A stretch of 64,000 nucleotides of DNA. Origin: CAWBUW01 sp963792075. Lineage in GTDB: Bacteria > Chloroflexota > Anaerolineae > Anaerolineales > UBA4823. The translations under genes were made by a program, and so were the position numbers. Positions 28,341 to 38,756 of the stretch are shown piece after piece. Under the pieces are notes generated by a model. That model searched no databases and was not told where the DNA came from. It was given only the letters and a program-made list of their open reading frames with translations. The DNA lies in contig CAWBUW010000002.1 in assembly GCA_963792075.1 (NCBI GenBank), forward strand, positions 1 through 64,000, written 5' to 3'. Every line of letters begins with the position of its first letter. Positions within the stretch are counted from its first letter, which is position 1.

Positions 28341-28542
28341 TGGGTCTGTTGTAACTGCAAGTGTTCGTATTCCTCAATATTCTCCCCTATTCAAAACAAC
28401 ACCTCCAAACAACACCAAAGTGTCTATCGGCGATACTGTGGTGCAGGTATATTACTGTACATTGAGCAATATCCTGCAAAGTTGTTACGATCATAGATAA
28501 TCCAACCACAGAGTATTACTCAAAATATTTTAGGAGTTAATT

Positions 28543-31020
28543 ATGGAACTGAACAAGAACACGCATGAAATGTCTACCCAAAGAACAACGGCACTCAAAA
28601 AGGCCATACAGATCGCCCCCAGAGAAATTTCCACAGTGCGGGGCAGGATATTTACCGAAGTATTCAGTCGAAACGAGGATAAACCGCTTTTCGTTAAACG
28701 GGCGCTTGCATACCGGACGCTATTGGAAAACCTTCCGGTCCGTATTTACGATAACGAACTCATTGTAGGGGGAATAACCGAGAAAAGAAAAGGAGCGTTT
28801 CTATCCCCGGAAACCAATATTGATGGAATGGCGATAGGTGGAAAGTTTAACCAACCGGCCAAGAAATTCATCGGAAAAATCATTGATGCAACGGCCGGCC
28901 TGATTGATACAGTAGACAAAGCGTTGGGAGCACGGCTGTCAACGGCCAAAATGCTGTTGGGCATAAAACTCGATAATCCCGAAAATCGTTCCTCGCCCTC
29001 GCAGCGCTTCCAAGTTGGCGATGGGGAAAAGATGGACCTTACCGGAATCATATTACCCTACTGGAAAAAACGGAACGCTTACACTCGTTACCGTCCTTAT
29101 CTTTCCTCTGAAGAAAAAAAACTGATAAATCAATTCGCCTATACTGCCGAGCATGCCTTTGGGGGAGGAATTTTTCTGTTTCATCCGAATATTGAAAAAG
29201 CAGCGCAAACAGGCTTGAATGAAATTATCCGGGAAGCGGAAGAATATCGGTCGAAAATATCTCCTCATCTTCCGAATGCCACAGAACAAATCGATTTTTA
29301 CCAGGTGCTGGCCGATTCATGCCATGCCGTAATCGCCTTTGCTAACAGGTATGCGGAACTTGCTGAATCAATGGCAAGAGAAACCAAATCTTCCGAAAGA
29401 AAAGCGGATTTATCGAAAATCGCCGAAATATGCCGCCGTATTCCCGCCAGTCCTCCACAAACTTTTCATGAAGGGCTGCAATCTCTCTGGCTTATATATA
29501 TTTCAGTTTTAAATGATGACTGCGGCCATGAGGTTCCTTTTGGCCGTTGGGACCAGGTTTTGTATCCCCTGTACCGGAAAGACCTTGAGAATGGCCGGAT
29601 CACGAGGGAACAAGCTCTGGAATTAATCGAATGTTACCTGTTAAAAGCCAATGAAATCGAATTTCTTCTCCACAACGGAGCCAGCCTGTTTGAAGACGGA
29701 AACAGCGGCAGGATTACCCTGACTATCGGCGGAGTAAACAAAGAGGGAGAAGATGCAACCAACGAAGTCTCGTACTTGTTTCTCGAAGCGCTTTCCAACT
29801 GTAGGATGGTTCAACCCAATCCGGCGATCCGGATTCACCAGGGAACCCCGGAGAAATTTTTACACGATGTCGCCGAAATCATGAGCAGCGGAGCCAATAC
29901 GGTCCAGATTTTCAACGATGAAACCGTGATCAAGGGGTTTGTGGCTGCCGGATTTCCACTCGAGGATTCAAGAGACTACATTCTTTCGGGTTGCGTTGAA
30001 CCAATTCCACTCTCCACTTATGGTTCAGCTTGTGCCGCCCATGTGGTCCTGCCCAGAACGCTCGAATTGTTTCTTAAAAAAAATCAGGATTATAAATCTT
30101 ATATAGATTTTTACAAATCATACCAAGGCTATTTATCTTATATTATCAAAAACACCACAACTACGCTCGGCAAGGTGGACCAGGCTCATAAAGACTTCTT
30201 GCCGAATACCTTTATCTCCGCCATTGCGGACGGTACGATGGAGAGCGGTCGGGATGTTAAAGCGGCCGGTGTAAAACACAACTTGACCGGTATTTCGTTG
30301 CTCGGTTTAGGAACTTTAGCCGACTCCCTGGCGGCCATCAGAATAGCGGTATTCGAGGAGCGAACGTATACACTGGGAGAACTAAAAAATATTTTGCGGC
30401 GAAACTTTGCCGGTTATGAAACCGATAGATTGTATCTGGTCAACAAGATTCCAAAGTACGGAAACGATGACGACCGGGTGGATTCAATCGCCAGGGACGT
30501 AGCCAGTTTTTGCGCTACGGAAGCACAGAAATACACCACTTTTCGAGAGGGAAAATACTGCATCGGGGTGCATTCGGAAAACGGCCATGTGGTTTTCGGG
30601 AATGTCACCGGAGCTACTCCCGATGGAAGAAAACAGTTGGAACCTTTTTCCATAGGCGCCGGAAGCGCCCGGGGAAGAGAAAAAAAAGGGTATACCGCTG
30701 CCTTGAAGTCAGTCAGTAAATTAGATCTCTCGAAAGTGATAACCGGAGTTTCCGTAAATTTAAAATTCAATCCTTCACTTTTCGATAGCGAGGATAAAAT
30801 TCAAAGATTCAAGGATATGATCCTGGCATATTTTTTCGATTATGGCGGACAAAATCTGCAAACCACGGTAGTGGACACCAAAACCTTGCAGCAAGCGCAG
30901 CAACATCCAGAGGATTTTCAGGATCTGTTGGTTAGAATTTCTGGTTATAGCGCAAGATTTGTTGAATTAACCCGGCAAACTCAGGATGAAATTATTTCCA
31001 GAACGGAATATAGCGCTTGA
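28543..31020 (+). CDS. Glycyl radical enzyme (PFL/dehydratase superfamily), substrate unknown
   Basis: 825 residues with AGGAG before ATG 28543. N-terminal PFL domain (RAFRT-like ERALAYRTLLENLPVRIYDNE) and C-terminal glycine radical domain. Catalytic Cys484 and Glu486 are in LSGCVEPIPLSTYG; radical Gly801 is in VRISGYSARFVELTRQ. The Cys-Val-Glu motif is that of the dehydratases, C-N, C-S and decarboxylating members (glycerol or propanediol dehydratase, choline TMA-lyase, isethionate lyase, arylacetate decarboxylases), not the Cys-Cys of pyruvate formate-lyase. Oxygen-sensitive, so an anaerobic host. No microcompartment genes are nearby. The activase overlaps its stop. Intact, AT-richer than the backbone. 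Confidence 0.9.
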   Translation: MELNKNTHEMSTQRTTALKKAIQIAPREISTVRGRIFTEVFSRNEDKPLFVKRALAYRTLLENLPVRIYDNELIVGGITEKRKGAFLSPETNIDGMAIGGKFNQPAKKFIGKIIDATAGLIDTVDKALGARLSTAKMLLGIKLDNPENRSSPSQRFQVGDGEKMDLTGIILPYWKKRNAYTRYRPYLSSEEKKLINQFAYTAEHAFGGGIFLFHPNIEKAAQTGLNEIIREAEEYRSKISPHLPNATEQIDFYQVLADSCHAVIAFANRYAELAESMARETKSSERKADLSKIAEICRRIPASPPQTFHEGLQSLWLIYISVLNDDCGHEVPFGRWDQVLYPLYRKDLENGRITREQALELIECYLLKANEIEFLLHNGASLFEDGNSGRITLTIGGVNKEGEDATNEVSYLFLEALSNCRMVQPNPAIRIHQGTPEKFLHDVAEIMSSGANTVQIFNDETVIKGFVAAGFPLEDSRDYILSGCVEPIPLSTYGSACAAHVVLPRTLELFLKKNQDYKSYIDFYKSYQGYLSYIIKNTTTTLGKVDQAHKDFLPNTFISAIADGTMESGRDVKAAGVKHNLTGISLLGLGTLADSLAAIRIAVFEERTYTLGELKNILRRNFAGYETDRLYLVNKIPKYGNDDDRVDSIARDVASFCATEAQKYTTFREGKYCIGVHSENGHVVFGNVTGATPDGRKQLEPFSIGAGSARGREKKGYTAALKSVSKLDLSKVITGVSVNLKFNPSLFDSEDKIQRFKDMILAYFFDYGGQNLQTTVVDTKTLQQAQQHPEDFQDLLVRISGYSARFVELTRQTQDEIISRTEYSA

Positions 31021-31919
31021 TGAAAGGAACTATTTTCAATATTCAGAATTATTGCGTGACGACGGTCCCGGTATTCGCACCCTTATTTTTTTTAAGGGCT
31101 GCCCCTTGAGATGTCTCTGGTGCGAAAATCCGGAGTCGATATCTCCCAAGTTGCAGATGTCGTTTCATCGGAATAAATGTATTGCCTGCGAGAAGTGCCG
31201 GGAGGCCTGTCCCCGGCAGGCAATTGATTTAGCCCGTGAGCAGCGGATTGACTGGTCCCTTTGCAACAACTGCGGACTATGCGCTGACGCTTGCATGGCG
31301 GAGGCGCTTGAGATGATTGGCAGACCGATGACCGTAGACGAAATCATGAACGAAGTCAGAAAAAGGAGAAGCCTTTTACCGGCGTTCTGGCGGTGGCGTG
31401 ACGATTTCTGGTGGTGAGCCAACTCTGCAATATGAGTTTCTGGTAGAGCTTTTGAAAGAACTAAGAAAAGAGAATTACCATGTGGTTCTGGAAACCTGCG
31501 GATTCTTGAAATGGGATCAACTCGAGCCCCTGGCCCAAATGGTGGATATTTTTTACCTGGATATTAAGGGTATCGATCCGGTATTTCATAAAAAGCACAC
31601 TGGGGTAGAGAATGAAATTATTTTATCAAATGCGCGCCGGCTATTAGCAAACGGAAATCGCGTTGTTTTTCGCATCCCTTTGATTCCCGGTATGAACGAC
31701 GATTTCGAGCAAATATCATCATTGGATGAGTTTCTTTCCGAAGTGGGCGCGACCGAAATTCACTTGTTGCCATATCACAGACTCGGAGAGGACAAACTCA
31801 ATCACATTGATACACGGCAACAACCGTTGGGGATTCCTTCGATGAAACCTGAAAAAGTGGAAGAAATAAAAAGATTGTTGGAGCGTAGTAGTCGAAAGAT
31901 TATTATTGGTGGTGTTTGA
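31020..31919 (+). CDS. Glycyl-radical-enzyme activating protein (radical SAM), two frameshifts
   Basis: Uses SAM and a [4Fe-4S] cluster to make the glycyl radical of the upstream enzyme. ATG 31020 overlaps the enzyme's TGA (TGATG) and reads MKGTIFNIQNYCVT; one base is off at about 31050, after which the frame gives DDGPGIRTLIFFKGCPLRCL. Radical SAM cysteines are in FKGCPLRCLWCENPE. The ferredoxin-like insert has CIACEKCREACP and CNNCGLCADAC. A second break at about 31373 (an extra A in AGAAGCC) precedes FYRRSGGGVTISGGEPTLQ. The rest is continuous to 31919. Length and order match the family (~300 residues). Pairing with the GRE is certain from position. Confidence 0.87.
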
Positions 31920-31956
31920 AAAAGTTGGGCTATTCCCTATTCAAAGGAGATAAACA

Positions 31957-32555
31957 ATGACTGATCGAAGCAAAACTGCATGGGTATTAGGTATGTCCTG
32001 ATATAATTATGTTCAGCCCTTTGGCGATGAGTCTTCTGGGCATTAGCAATCTCTATTTTTCAAAATCTCGGCTTTGAGAGGGAATCAATAGCTCCTCCAT
32101 TGGCGTGAATAATCGCCACAATCACAGCAGTCGCCTATGTTTTATACACAATGAAAGCCATCCCGTTTGTTGCAAGTATCCAGCGAGAAATCTACCTGTT
32201 TAAACTCCTGGGGATTTTCTCGGCAGTGGTCGGCGGAATCGTCGAAGAGGTCTTCTTTCGACGTTGGATCATGGATATGTTCATGTCGGGTGGTTTTGCT
32301 CCCATCCTCCAGGTCATCATTCTCCGGCATCGCATTTGGTTTGGCACACACCAGTTGGACGCTACTCGCAAAGCGCGACTTCAAGGTTACGCTTCCGGCG
32401 ATCCTATCGACATCAATTCTGGGATCTTTGTGGCTATCCTTTATCTCGCGGGCGGACGTAATTTGGGACCCTGGAGATCTGCCCACGTACTGATTAATAT
32501 TGTTATCGAACCGTGGCTAATGTTGTCTGCAGTCTCAGGTAAGTGGCGCGCCTAA
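31957..32555 (+). pseudogene. CPBP-family intramembrane protease homologue, degraded
   Basis: Three CPBP (Abi/CAAX protease-like) motifs occur in order but in different frames: GGIVEEVFFRRWIMDMF (the EExxxR motif), SGIAFGLAHTSW (second motif with the His), then SAHVLINIVIEPWLML. The first third (31957 onward) has stops. At least three frame changes, so a pseudogene. The leader ATTCAAAGGAGATAAACAATG resembles the leaders of the DUF4386 genes at 38753 and 40107. Confidence 0.6.
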
Positions 32556-32872
32556 CAAGCGCGTGCAGTCAATTCGCGCCCCGCACAGTGGCCTCGATCA
32601 GTATAGTTTATTCGCTAGGACACGGTGACTGACACGCTAATCGTGCCCTCAAGAGAGTACTTGCACAAAGGATGGTTAATGTGATGGAAGTCATTTCACT
32701 GGTCGAAAACACTGGACTTCTGAATAGAAAGGACTTGGTCCAGAGCACGGATTTTCCCTGTTCATTTTTTCAAAAGATCAACAAATTCTATTTGATACTG
32801 GATTTCAGGGAACTTGAATAGCGGTTAATTCGTCGGTAAAAGAAACCTCATTTGCAAAAGGAGATTCATATC
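32556..32872. other. Intergenic region without recognisable content
   Basis: No open frame with family motifs, no repeat and no hairpin that I can support. Only the ribosome site of the next gene (AAAAGGAG, about 32857-32864) stands out. Confidence 0.4.
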
Positions 32873-33345
32873 ATGAGTTCAATTCAGTCTGAACATTTCA
32901 CGAAAGTCCTGTTCGCGTTGCTTGATGAAACATTCGATAACATTCATGGATTTTATCTCGACAGGAATGCGTCAATGTTTGAAACGCTTGCCAATATCAC
33001 GGCAGATGAAGCGTCAATTCCAGTAGGAGGTAAGTGTGGAACATTAGCCGCTCAGGTCAAGCATGTTGCTTTCCACCTTGATTACATAGAGAAATATTTC
33101 CGTGACCCCAATCCTCCGCAAGCAGACTGGGGTGAAATTTGGCGTACAGTCAATCGTGTTACTCCTGAAGAATGGCAATCTATTCAGAGCGAACTACGTA
33201 CCAATTACAATCGTATTCTAAATTATTCAAAACTGCCCCTGCCTGGTCAAGTGAAGACGAAATTGGTATTGCGATGGCCGTCGTTGTTCATACTGCTTAT
33301 CATCTTGGCGAGATCCGCCAGGCATTGTGTATCCTTCGAACTTAG
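32873..33345 (+). CDS. DinB-like (YfiT/DinB four-helix) protein, one frameshift
   Basis: About 157 residues. ATG 32873 with AAAAGGAG upstream. Helical DinB-type features: LFALLDETFDNIHGFYLDRN, a metal-type His in QVKHVAFHLDYIEKYF, and near the end VVVHTAYHLGEIRQAL, the typical HTAYHLGxIRQ signature. The latter lies in a shifted frame; the break is at about 33250, after SKLPLPG. DinB-superfamily proteins bind a divalent metal and include thiol-dependent transferases; no specific reaction can be assigned. Confidence 0.7.
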
Positions 33346-33417
33346 CCCCCATGTTGCGTCAGTACCGCAAAAGATCGGCAATCAGACCATATCTGGAACA
33401 ACAGAAAGAAGGAAAAA

Positions 33418-34046
33418 ATGAAAAGGATCTTTACATTCATAATCATTTTGATGGCGCTGACAGCCTGCACAGCGCCCCAGACTCAGCGACGCCTGAACCT
33501 GCTGCGACGGACATGCCTCAGGCGGGTATGCCAAATCCTGCCTCGGTCTATTGCGAGCAGAATGGGAACAAACTCGAAATTCGCACTGCTGCCGATGGCA
33601 GCCAAAACGGAATATGTGTTTTTCCGGATGGCAGCACCTGTGACGAGTGGGCTTATTTCCGGGGAGAGTGTGGTCCCGCAGCACAAAAAAGCCCAACACC
33701 TGCCATGACCGTTGAGGCAACCACAGAAGCAAGTGGTGGTGGCACAGGAGAGAACAAGCCTCAGGCGGTTACATGCCACCAGGTACTACAGAAGAGATAG
33801 CTGACTGGTGGGGCGTCATCAAGAGTACGGAACCCGGCGCACAGTATGATGACTACTTCGAGCGGCAGGACCTGGGGCAGATAATCTACTTTGGCATCGA
33901 TTCAATGGACCCGGCGGTACAAGTCCCAGATCGAGGCGCTGCGCGACAGCGGCAAGATCGTTCATCTTTATGGCACATTACTGAGTAATGTGCCTGACTA
34001 CAACGGCTCGCAGGTCCAGGTGGATCGTATCGAGGTTGAAGAGTAA
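33418..34046 (+). pseudogene. DUF333-type lipoprotein, several frameshifts
   Basis: Signal peptide with lipobox (IFTFIIILMALTACTAP). Then, in another frame, a Pro-Ala-rich linker and the DUF333 unit (NPASVYCEQNGNKLEIRTA, GICVFPDGSTCDEWAYFRGEC). Then EEIADWWGVIKSTEPGAQYD and DLGQIIYFGIDSMD, and finally DSGKIVHLYGTLLSNVPDYN ending EVEE. At least three frame changes. The complete order of parts suggests a recently intact envelope lipoprotein of about 205 residues. Confidence 0.65.
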
Positions 34047-34077
34047 CTATCCATCACGAATAGCTCTTGGTTTCGCG

Positions 34078-34206
34078 AAAGAGGGGCTGTCCAAAAAGAA
34101 GCAAATGACGACCATCGCATACGTACCTGTGGGGGTGGTGCTTTGAGCCATCCCCACGGGTTCGTATATTTTCGCCTTGTTGCCGTCTTTTTGGACACCC
34201 CTCTTT
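34078..34206. mobile_element. MITE-like inverted-repeat element (129 bp)
   Basis: Almost entirely two imperfect arms. Left: AAAGAGGGGCTGTCCAAAAAG, with TACGTACCTGTGGGG further in. Right, as complement: AAAGAGGGGTGTCCAAAAAG with TACGAACCCGTGGGG. No coding capacity. The ends resemble the termini of IS4/IS1182-like elements (GGGGTGTCCAAAAAG). It sits 32 bp upstream of the second MalT-type gene and replaces the -35 region found at copy 1. Confidence 0.75.
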
Positions 34207-34237
34207 GAATTTTGGGGATGTGCTGTATAATTGATCT

Positions 34238-36891
34238 ATGTCTACGCCAATTTTAGCCACAAACTTTATATCCCCCCACCTCGGCCTAAAATTGTCCTCC
34301 GCCCCCGCCTGATCGAGCGGCTGAACGAGGGTCTCTCTTCAGGCCGCAAGCTGACCCTCATCTCTGCCCCCGCCGGCTTTGGCAAAACCACGCTGGTCAG
34401 CGAATGGGTCGCCGGTTGCGAGCGACCGGTCGCCTGGCTGTCGCTGGACGAAGGGGATAACGACCCCACCCGCTTTCTGACTTACCTCGTCGCTGCTTTG
34501 CAGACGATTGCGCGCGAATATTGGAGCAGGGGTGTTGGGTGTGCTCCAATCCCCTCAGCCACCGCCCATCGAATCGATTCTGACAGCCCTGCTCAATGAA
34601 ATCACCACCATCCCGGACAATTTCATCCTCGTCCTGGACGACTACCACGTGATTGATGCCAAACCGGTTGACCAGGCCCTCACCTTTCTGCTCGAGCACC
34701 TGCCGCCGCAGATGCACCTGGTCATCGCCACCCGTGAGGATCCACATCTACCCCTGGCCCGGTTGCGCGCCCGGGGCCAATTGACCGAACTGCGCGCCGC
34801 CGACTTGCGTTTTACCCCCGCCGAAGCCGCCGAATTTCTCAACCAGGTGATGGGACTGAACCTCTCGGCGGAAGACATCGCCGCACTGGAAACCCGCACC
34901 GAAGGCTGGATTGCCGGCCTGCAATTGGCCGCGCTTTCCATGCAGGGGCATCAAGACACCACCAGCTTCATCAAATCTTTCACCGGCAGCCACCATTTCG
35001 TGCTGGACTATCTGGTTGAAGAAGTCCTGCAACAGCAGTCCGAAAGCGTCCAGACTTTCTTGCTGCGCACATCCATCCTCGACCGCCTGTGCGGCCCGCT
35101 TTGTGATGCCGTTCTGCTCGACTCCCTCTGCTTCCGGGCAGGAAACCCTGGAATATCTCGAACACGCCAACCTGTTCATCGTCCCCCTGGACAACGAGCG
35201 GCGTTGGTACCGCTATCACCATCTCTTTGCCGAATTGCTGCGGCAGCGGCTGCAGCAAAGCCTGCAGACTGAAGCGATGGCCGAATACCACATCCGTGCC
35301 AGCCAGTGGTATGAAGACAATGGCCTGGAGCTTGAAGCCTTTCAGCATGCGGCTGCCGCCAATGATGTCGAGCGCGCCGAGCGCCTGATTGAAGGCAAAG
35401 GGAATGCCTCTGCACTTTCGCGGCGTGGCGACCGCTGTCCTGGACTGGCTGGCGTCGCTGCCGACGACGGTGCTGGATGCCAGGCCCTCGTTGTGGGTGA
35501 GGTCTGCCACGTTGTCGCTGATGGCCGGCCAAACGACCGGTGTCGAAGAGAAACTGCAAGCGGCTGAAGCAGCTTTAGCTGCCGCCCTGCAAGGCGCCGA
35601 GCCGGACGACAAGACCCGCGACCTGATTGGGCAAATTGCCGCCGCCAGGGCCACGCTGGCGCTCACCCGCTACCAGCCGGAAGCCATGATCACCCAGGCG
35701 CGCCGCGCCCTGGAGTATCTGCACCCCGACAACCTGTCTTTCCGCTTTACAGCTAACTGGACGCTGGGGTCTGCCTATCAGTTCCAGGGAGACCGCGCCG
35801 CAGCCGGTCGAGGCCTATACCGAAGCCATATCCATCAGCCAGGCGTCCGGGAATATCTTCTCCACCATCTTGGCTACAACCAGCCTGGGCCAGGTACAGG
35901 AATCGGAAAACCAGCTTTATCAGGCGGCCGAGACCTACCGGCGTGTTCTGCAACTGTTTGGCGATCATCCGCAGCCGAATGCCGCGAAGCGTATCTTGGC
36001 CTGGCCCGTATCTACTACGAATGGAACGATCTGGAGGCCGCCGAGCAGCACGGGCAGCAGAGCCTGCAACTGGCGCGGCAGTATGATCACGTGATTGACA
36101 GGTTCATTATCAGCGAAGTGTTCCTGGCCCGCCTGAAACTGGCCCGGGGCGATGTGGCCGGCGCGGCCGCCATGTTGGCGCAGGCCGAGCAATCCGCGCG
36201 CCAGAATAACTTCGTGCTGCGGATGCCTGAGATTGCTGCCGCCCAGGTGCTGGTCCTGCTTCGACAGGGCAGATCTGGCCGCAGCCGCTCAACTGGCTCA
36301 GACAGTATGAGCTCCCCCTCAGCCAGGCCCGGGTGCTCCTGGCCCAGGGAGACCCGTCCGCCGCGCTGGCGTGCTGGAGCCATTGCGCCAGCAGATGGAA
36401 GCCAAGGGTTGGCAGGATGAACGGCTCAAGGTGATGGTTCTACAGGCGGTCGCTCTGCATGCGCATGGCGAAAAGGATAAGGCTGTGCAACTGCTGGGTG
36501 AGGCGCTGGCGCTGGCCGAGCCGGGCGGCTTCATCCGTATCTTTGTGGACGAAGGTGCTACCGATGGCTCAACTATTGTCCGAAGCAGCTGCTCAAGGGA
36601 TTATGCCGGACTATATCGGCAAGTTGCTGGCTGCATTTGAAGCTGAGAAGCAGAAAAGCGAAGACAAACCTGATCTACCCTCTGCCCAACCTCCTGATCG
36701 AGCCATTGAGCCAACGCGAGTTAGAAGTACTGCAACTCATTGCCCAGGGACTCTCGAATCGTGAGATCAGCGAGCGGCTTTTCCTCGCCCTGGACACGGT
36801 CAAAGGGCACAACCGCAGAATCTTTGACAAACTGCAGGTTCAAAGCCGCACCGAAGCCGTCGCCCGCGCCCGCGAGCTGGGTTTGTTGTAA
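34238..36891 (+). pseudogene. Second MalT-type regulator: mosaic copy with multiple frameshifts
   Basis: The first ~1 kb (to about 35230) is nearly identical at DNA level to 23113-24110, including the TATAAT-to-ATG leader. After HHLFAELLRQRL the protein diverges completely in its TPR part (YHIRASQWYEDNGLELEAF, LGLARIYYEWNDLEAAEQHG) and LuxR HTH (PLSQRELEVLQLIAQGLSN, KGHNRRIFDKLQV). So it is a chimera of two regulators. Breaks: one C missing at about 34260 (GCCACAAAC against GCCACCAAAC), one base extra at about 34515, others near 35130, 35390, 35810, 35950, 36270, 36350, 36560 and 36700. Not functional as read. Confidence 0.8.
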
Positions 36892-37052
36892 GCAGTGTCA
36901 ATTTTCCTCAACATTTCCCCTCAATAACTAAAAACAACACCTCTAACCAACACTAAAGTGTCTATTCGCTAACACTGTGTGGCAGATATTATCCTTGTAC
37001 ATTGAGCAAGTGGCACAGACTGTAATGACCGGCCACAACAGGTACAAGGTAG

Positions 37053-37321
37053 ATGTCAAACGAACTCAACCCAAAAACGGATCCAAGTCAACCCATGGTC
37101 TATCAGATCAGGATCAAGGGCCATCTGGGTCTCAGTGGACAGACTGGTTTGAGGGCCTGACCATCACGCTGGAAGAGAACGGCGATACGCTTTTAACCGG
37201 CCCGGTGATTGATCAGGCCGCGTTGCATGGATTGCTCAAAAAAGTGCGTGATTTGGGCATGCCATTGGTCTCGGTCAGTCCTGTCGAACCCGGCCAGGCG
37301 GATCAGTCAGATGTCAAATAG
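37053..37321 (+). CDS. Small conserved protein of the MalT cassette, copy 2, one frameshift
   Basis: From ATG 37053: MSNELNPKTDPSQPMVYQIR, IKGHLG, then after a one-base break at about 37128, SQWTDWFEGLTITLEENGD and LHGLLKKVRDLGMPLVSVSP. Very close to the protein at 25956. It follows the second MalT-type gene just as copy 1 follows the first. About 90 residues; function unknown. Confidence 0.6.
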
Positions 37322-37470
37322 TAAATGGATATAAGCTACTTGGAAAGGAGGTTTGCCTTTGATAACATTTCCAGCCCATTTCAGCCCTTGGGAACAGGGT
37401 GGCGACCACAATTTTATTCAAGTCCAATTTAATGAAACTCATCCATATCGTTCAAAAAAGGAGAAAAAAA

Positions 37471-38191
37471 TGAATACAAACAGAAAGAACGCAATAATTG
37501 TGGGAGTATTATTCATTATTGGGACATTGCAGGCTTCCTAACTTTTGCCTTTTTGGGATCTGTAAATAATCCGGATTATCTTATAAAATCTCTGAAAATA
37601 AAAACCAGGTGATAATAGGAGCGCTCTTAATTGATTATGGCATTTGCATGTGCCGGTATTGCAATTTGGCTGTATCCGGTCTTGAAAAAGCACAATGAAG
37701 CCTTAGCTCTTGGGTCTGTTGGTTTCAGGATTATTGAGAACGTATTCTAGTATTGTTGCTGTAATCTGCCTGCTGTCATTATTGCCATTAAGTCAGGAAT
37801 CTATAAAAGCAGGAGCTCCTGCTGCTTCCTATTTTCAAACCTTGGGCACTTTATTCCAAACAGTGCGTGTTTGGACAAGCGATGTTTTAGCGTTATCCGC
37901 TTTGGCCTGGGTGCTCTGATGTATTATTATATATTTTATCGATCAAAACTCATTCCTCGATGGCTATCAGGTTGGGGTCTCGTTGCAATCATATTGCATT
38001 TGGCTTCAGTCTTGTTAGTTATGTTCGCCCTCATCGATCCTTTTTCGCCGATCCAGGTCATTTTGATTGTTCCATCAGGCTTGCAGGAAATGGTTCTGGC
38101 GGTATGGCTGATCGTTAAAGGATTCAATCCATCTGCAATCGCTTCCCTGTCTGCGAAAACAGCGACGAACGAGCTTTTGAGCGCGTCATAG
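37471..38191 (+). pseudogene. DUF4386-family membrane protein, several frameshifts
   Basis: ATG 37471 after AAAAAAGGAG. Parts in order: MNTNRKNAIIVGVLFIIGT, FLTFAFLGSVNNPDYLI, CAGIAIWLYPVLKKHNEALA, IVAVICLLSLLPLSQESIK, SYFQTLGTLFQTVRVW, GALMYYYIFYRSKLIPRWLS and QEMVLAVWLIVKGFNPSA. This is a seven-to-eight-helix DUF4386 protein read through at least three frames. Function of DUF4386 is unknown. Confidence 0.65.
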
Positions 38192-38324
38192 ATTTGCAAT
38201 ATAGGGGAGAGGGAGGGCTGAAGACCTCCTGACCTCTCCCTGCTCAGCTACATGTTAATGCTCGTGGAATAGACCTTAAAAAGCGGACACAACACATCAC
38301 AAGGAGAAAGTAAAATGTTAAAAA
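38147..38324. repeat. Direct repeat of about 180 bp, copy 1
   Basis: Starts CTGTCTGCGAAAACAGCGAC and ends in the start of the next gene (AAGGAGAAAG, AAAATGTTAAAAA). Copy 2 is at 39458-39640. It spans the end of one membrane-protein gene, an inverted-repeat stretch (GGGAGAGGGAGG) and the leader of the next, so a whole gene unit was duplicated. Confidence 0.75.
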
Positions 38325-38756
38325 CAGGTTCGATAATTCTCTCAATATGGAGCGGCATCAACATTTTCCTTGCTTCCTTGATATTGACCATTGTCGTCTT
38401 TTTCAACGGAAACTCACCGATTTTGGTAATGGTGTTTGAAAAATCTGAAATCGCCAGCCTTGACGCCAGAGTCATTTCATCTGCTCAATGGTTTGACAAT
38501 CCTGTACAACTCTTGTCGGTGTTGCCCTCTCGGTGCTGGCATGATTCATCATCTGGAAAGGTCTGATCAATGGCAAAAAATGGGCCTTCTGGGTGTTGCT
38601 GTTCACGATCGGCTTTGTGGAAATATTGGCCTTTATCGCTTCCGCAGCAGTCGGAAATGCGAGATGGCAGGTGAATGTTGTTCAGAGCGTTTTATACGTT
38701 GTGGGCATTGGCTTGTCTGGCTATTCCCTATTCAAATCAAAGGAGATAAAAAATGA
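38315..38756 (+). pseudogene. Small polytopic membrane protein, frame-broken
   Basis: ATG 38315 with AAGGAG upstream. MLKTGSIILSIWSGINIFLA, SLILTIVVFFNGNSPILVMV and EKSEIASLDARVISS in the first frame; then NGLTILYNSC; then KKWAFWVLLFTIGFVEILAF and VVQSVLYVVGIGLSGYSLF in a third. About 145 residues, four helices. No family name that I can support. It overlaps the leader of the DUF4386 gene that follows. Confidence 0.55.

Noticed and set aside
30986..31019. Upstream start of the GRE activase at 30986
   Set aside because: That reading runs in the frame after the first indel and overlaps the glycyl radical domain; ATG 31020 gives the normal MKGTIFNIQNY start.
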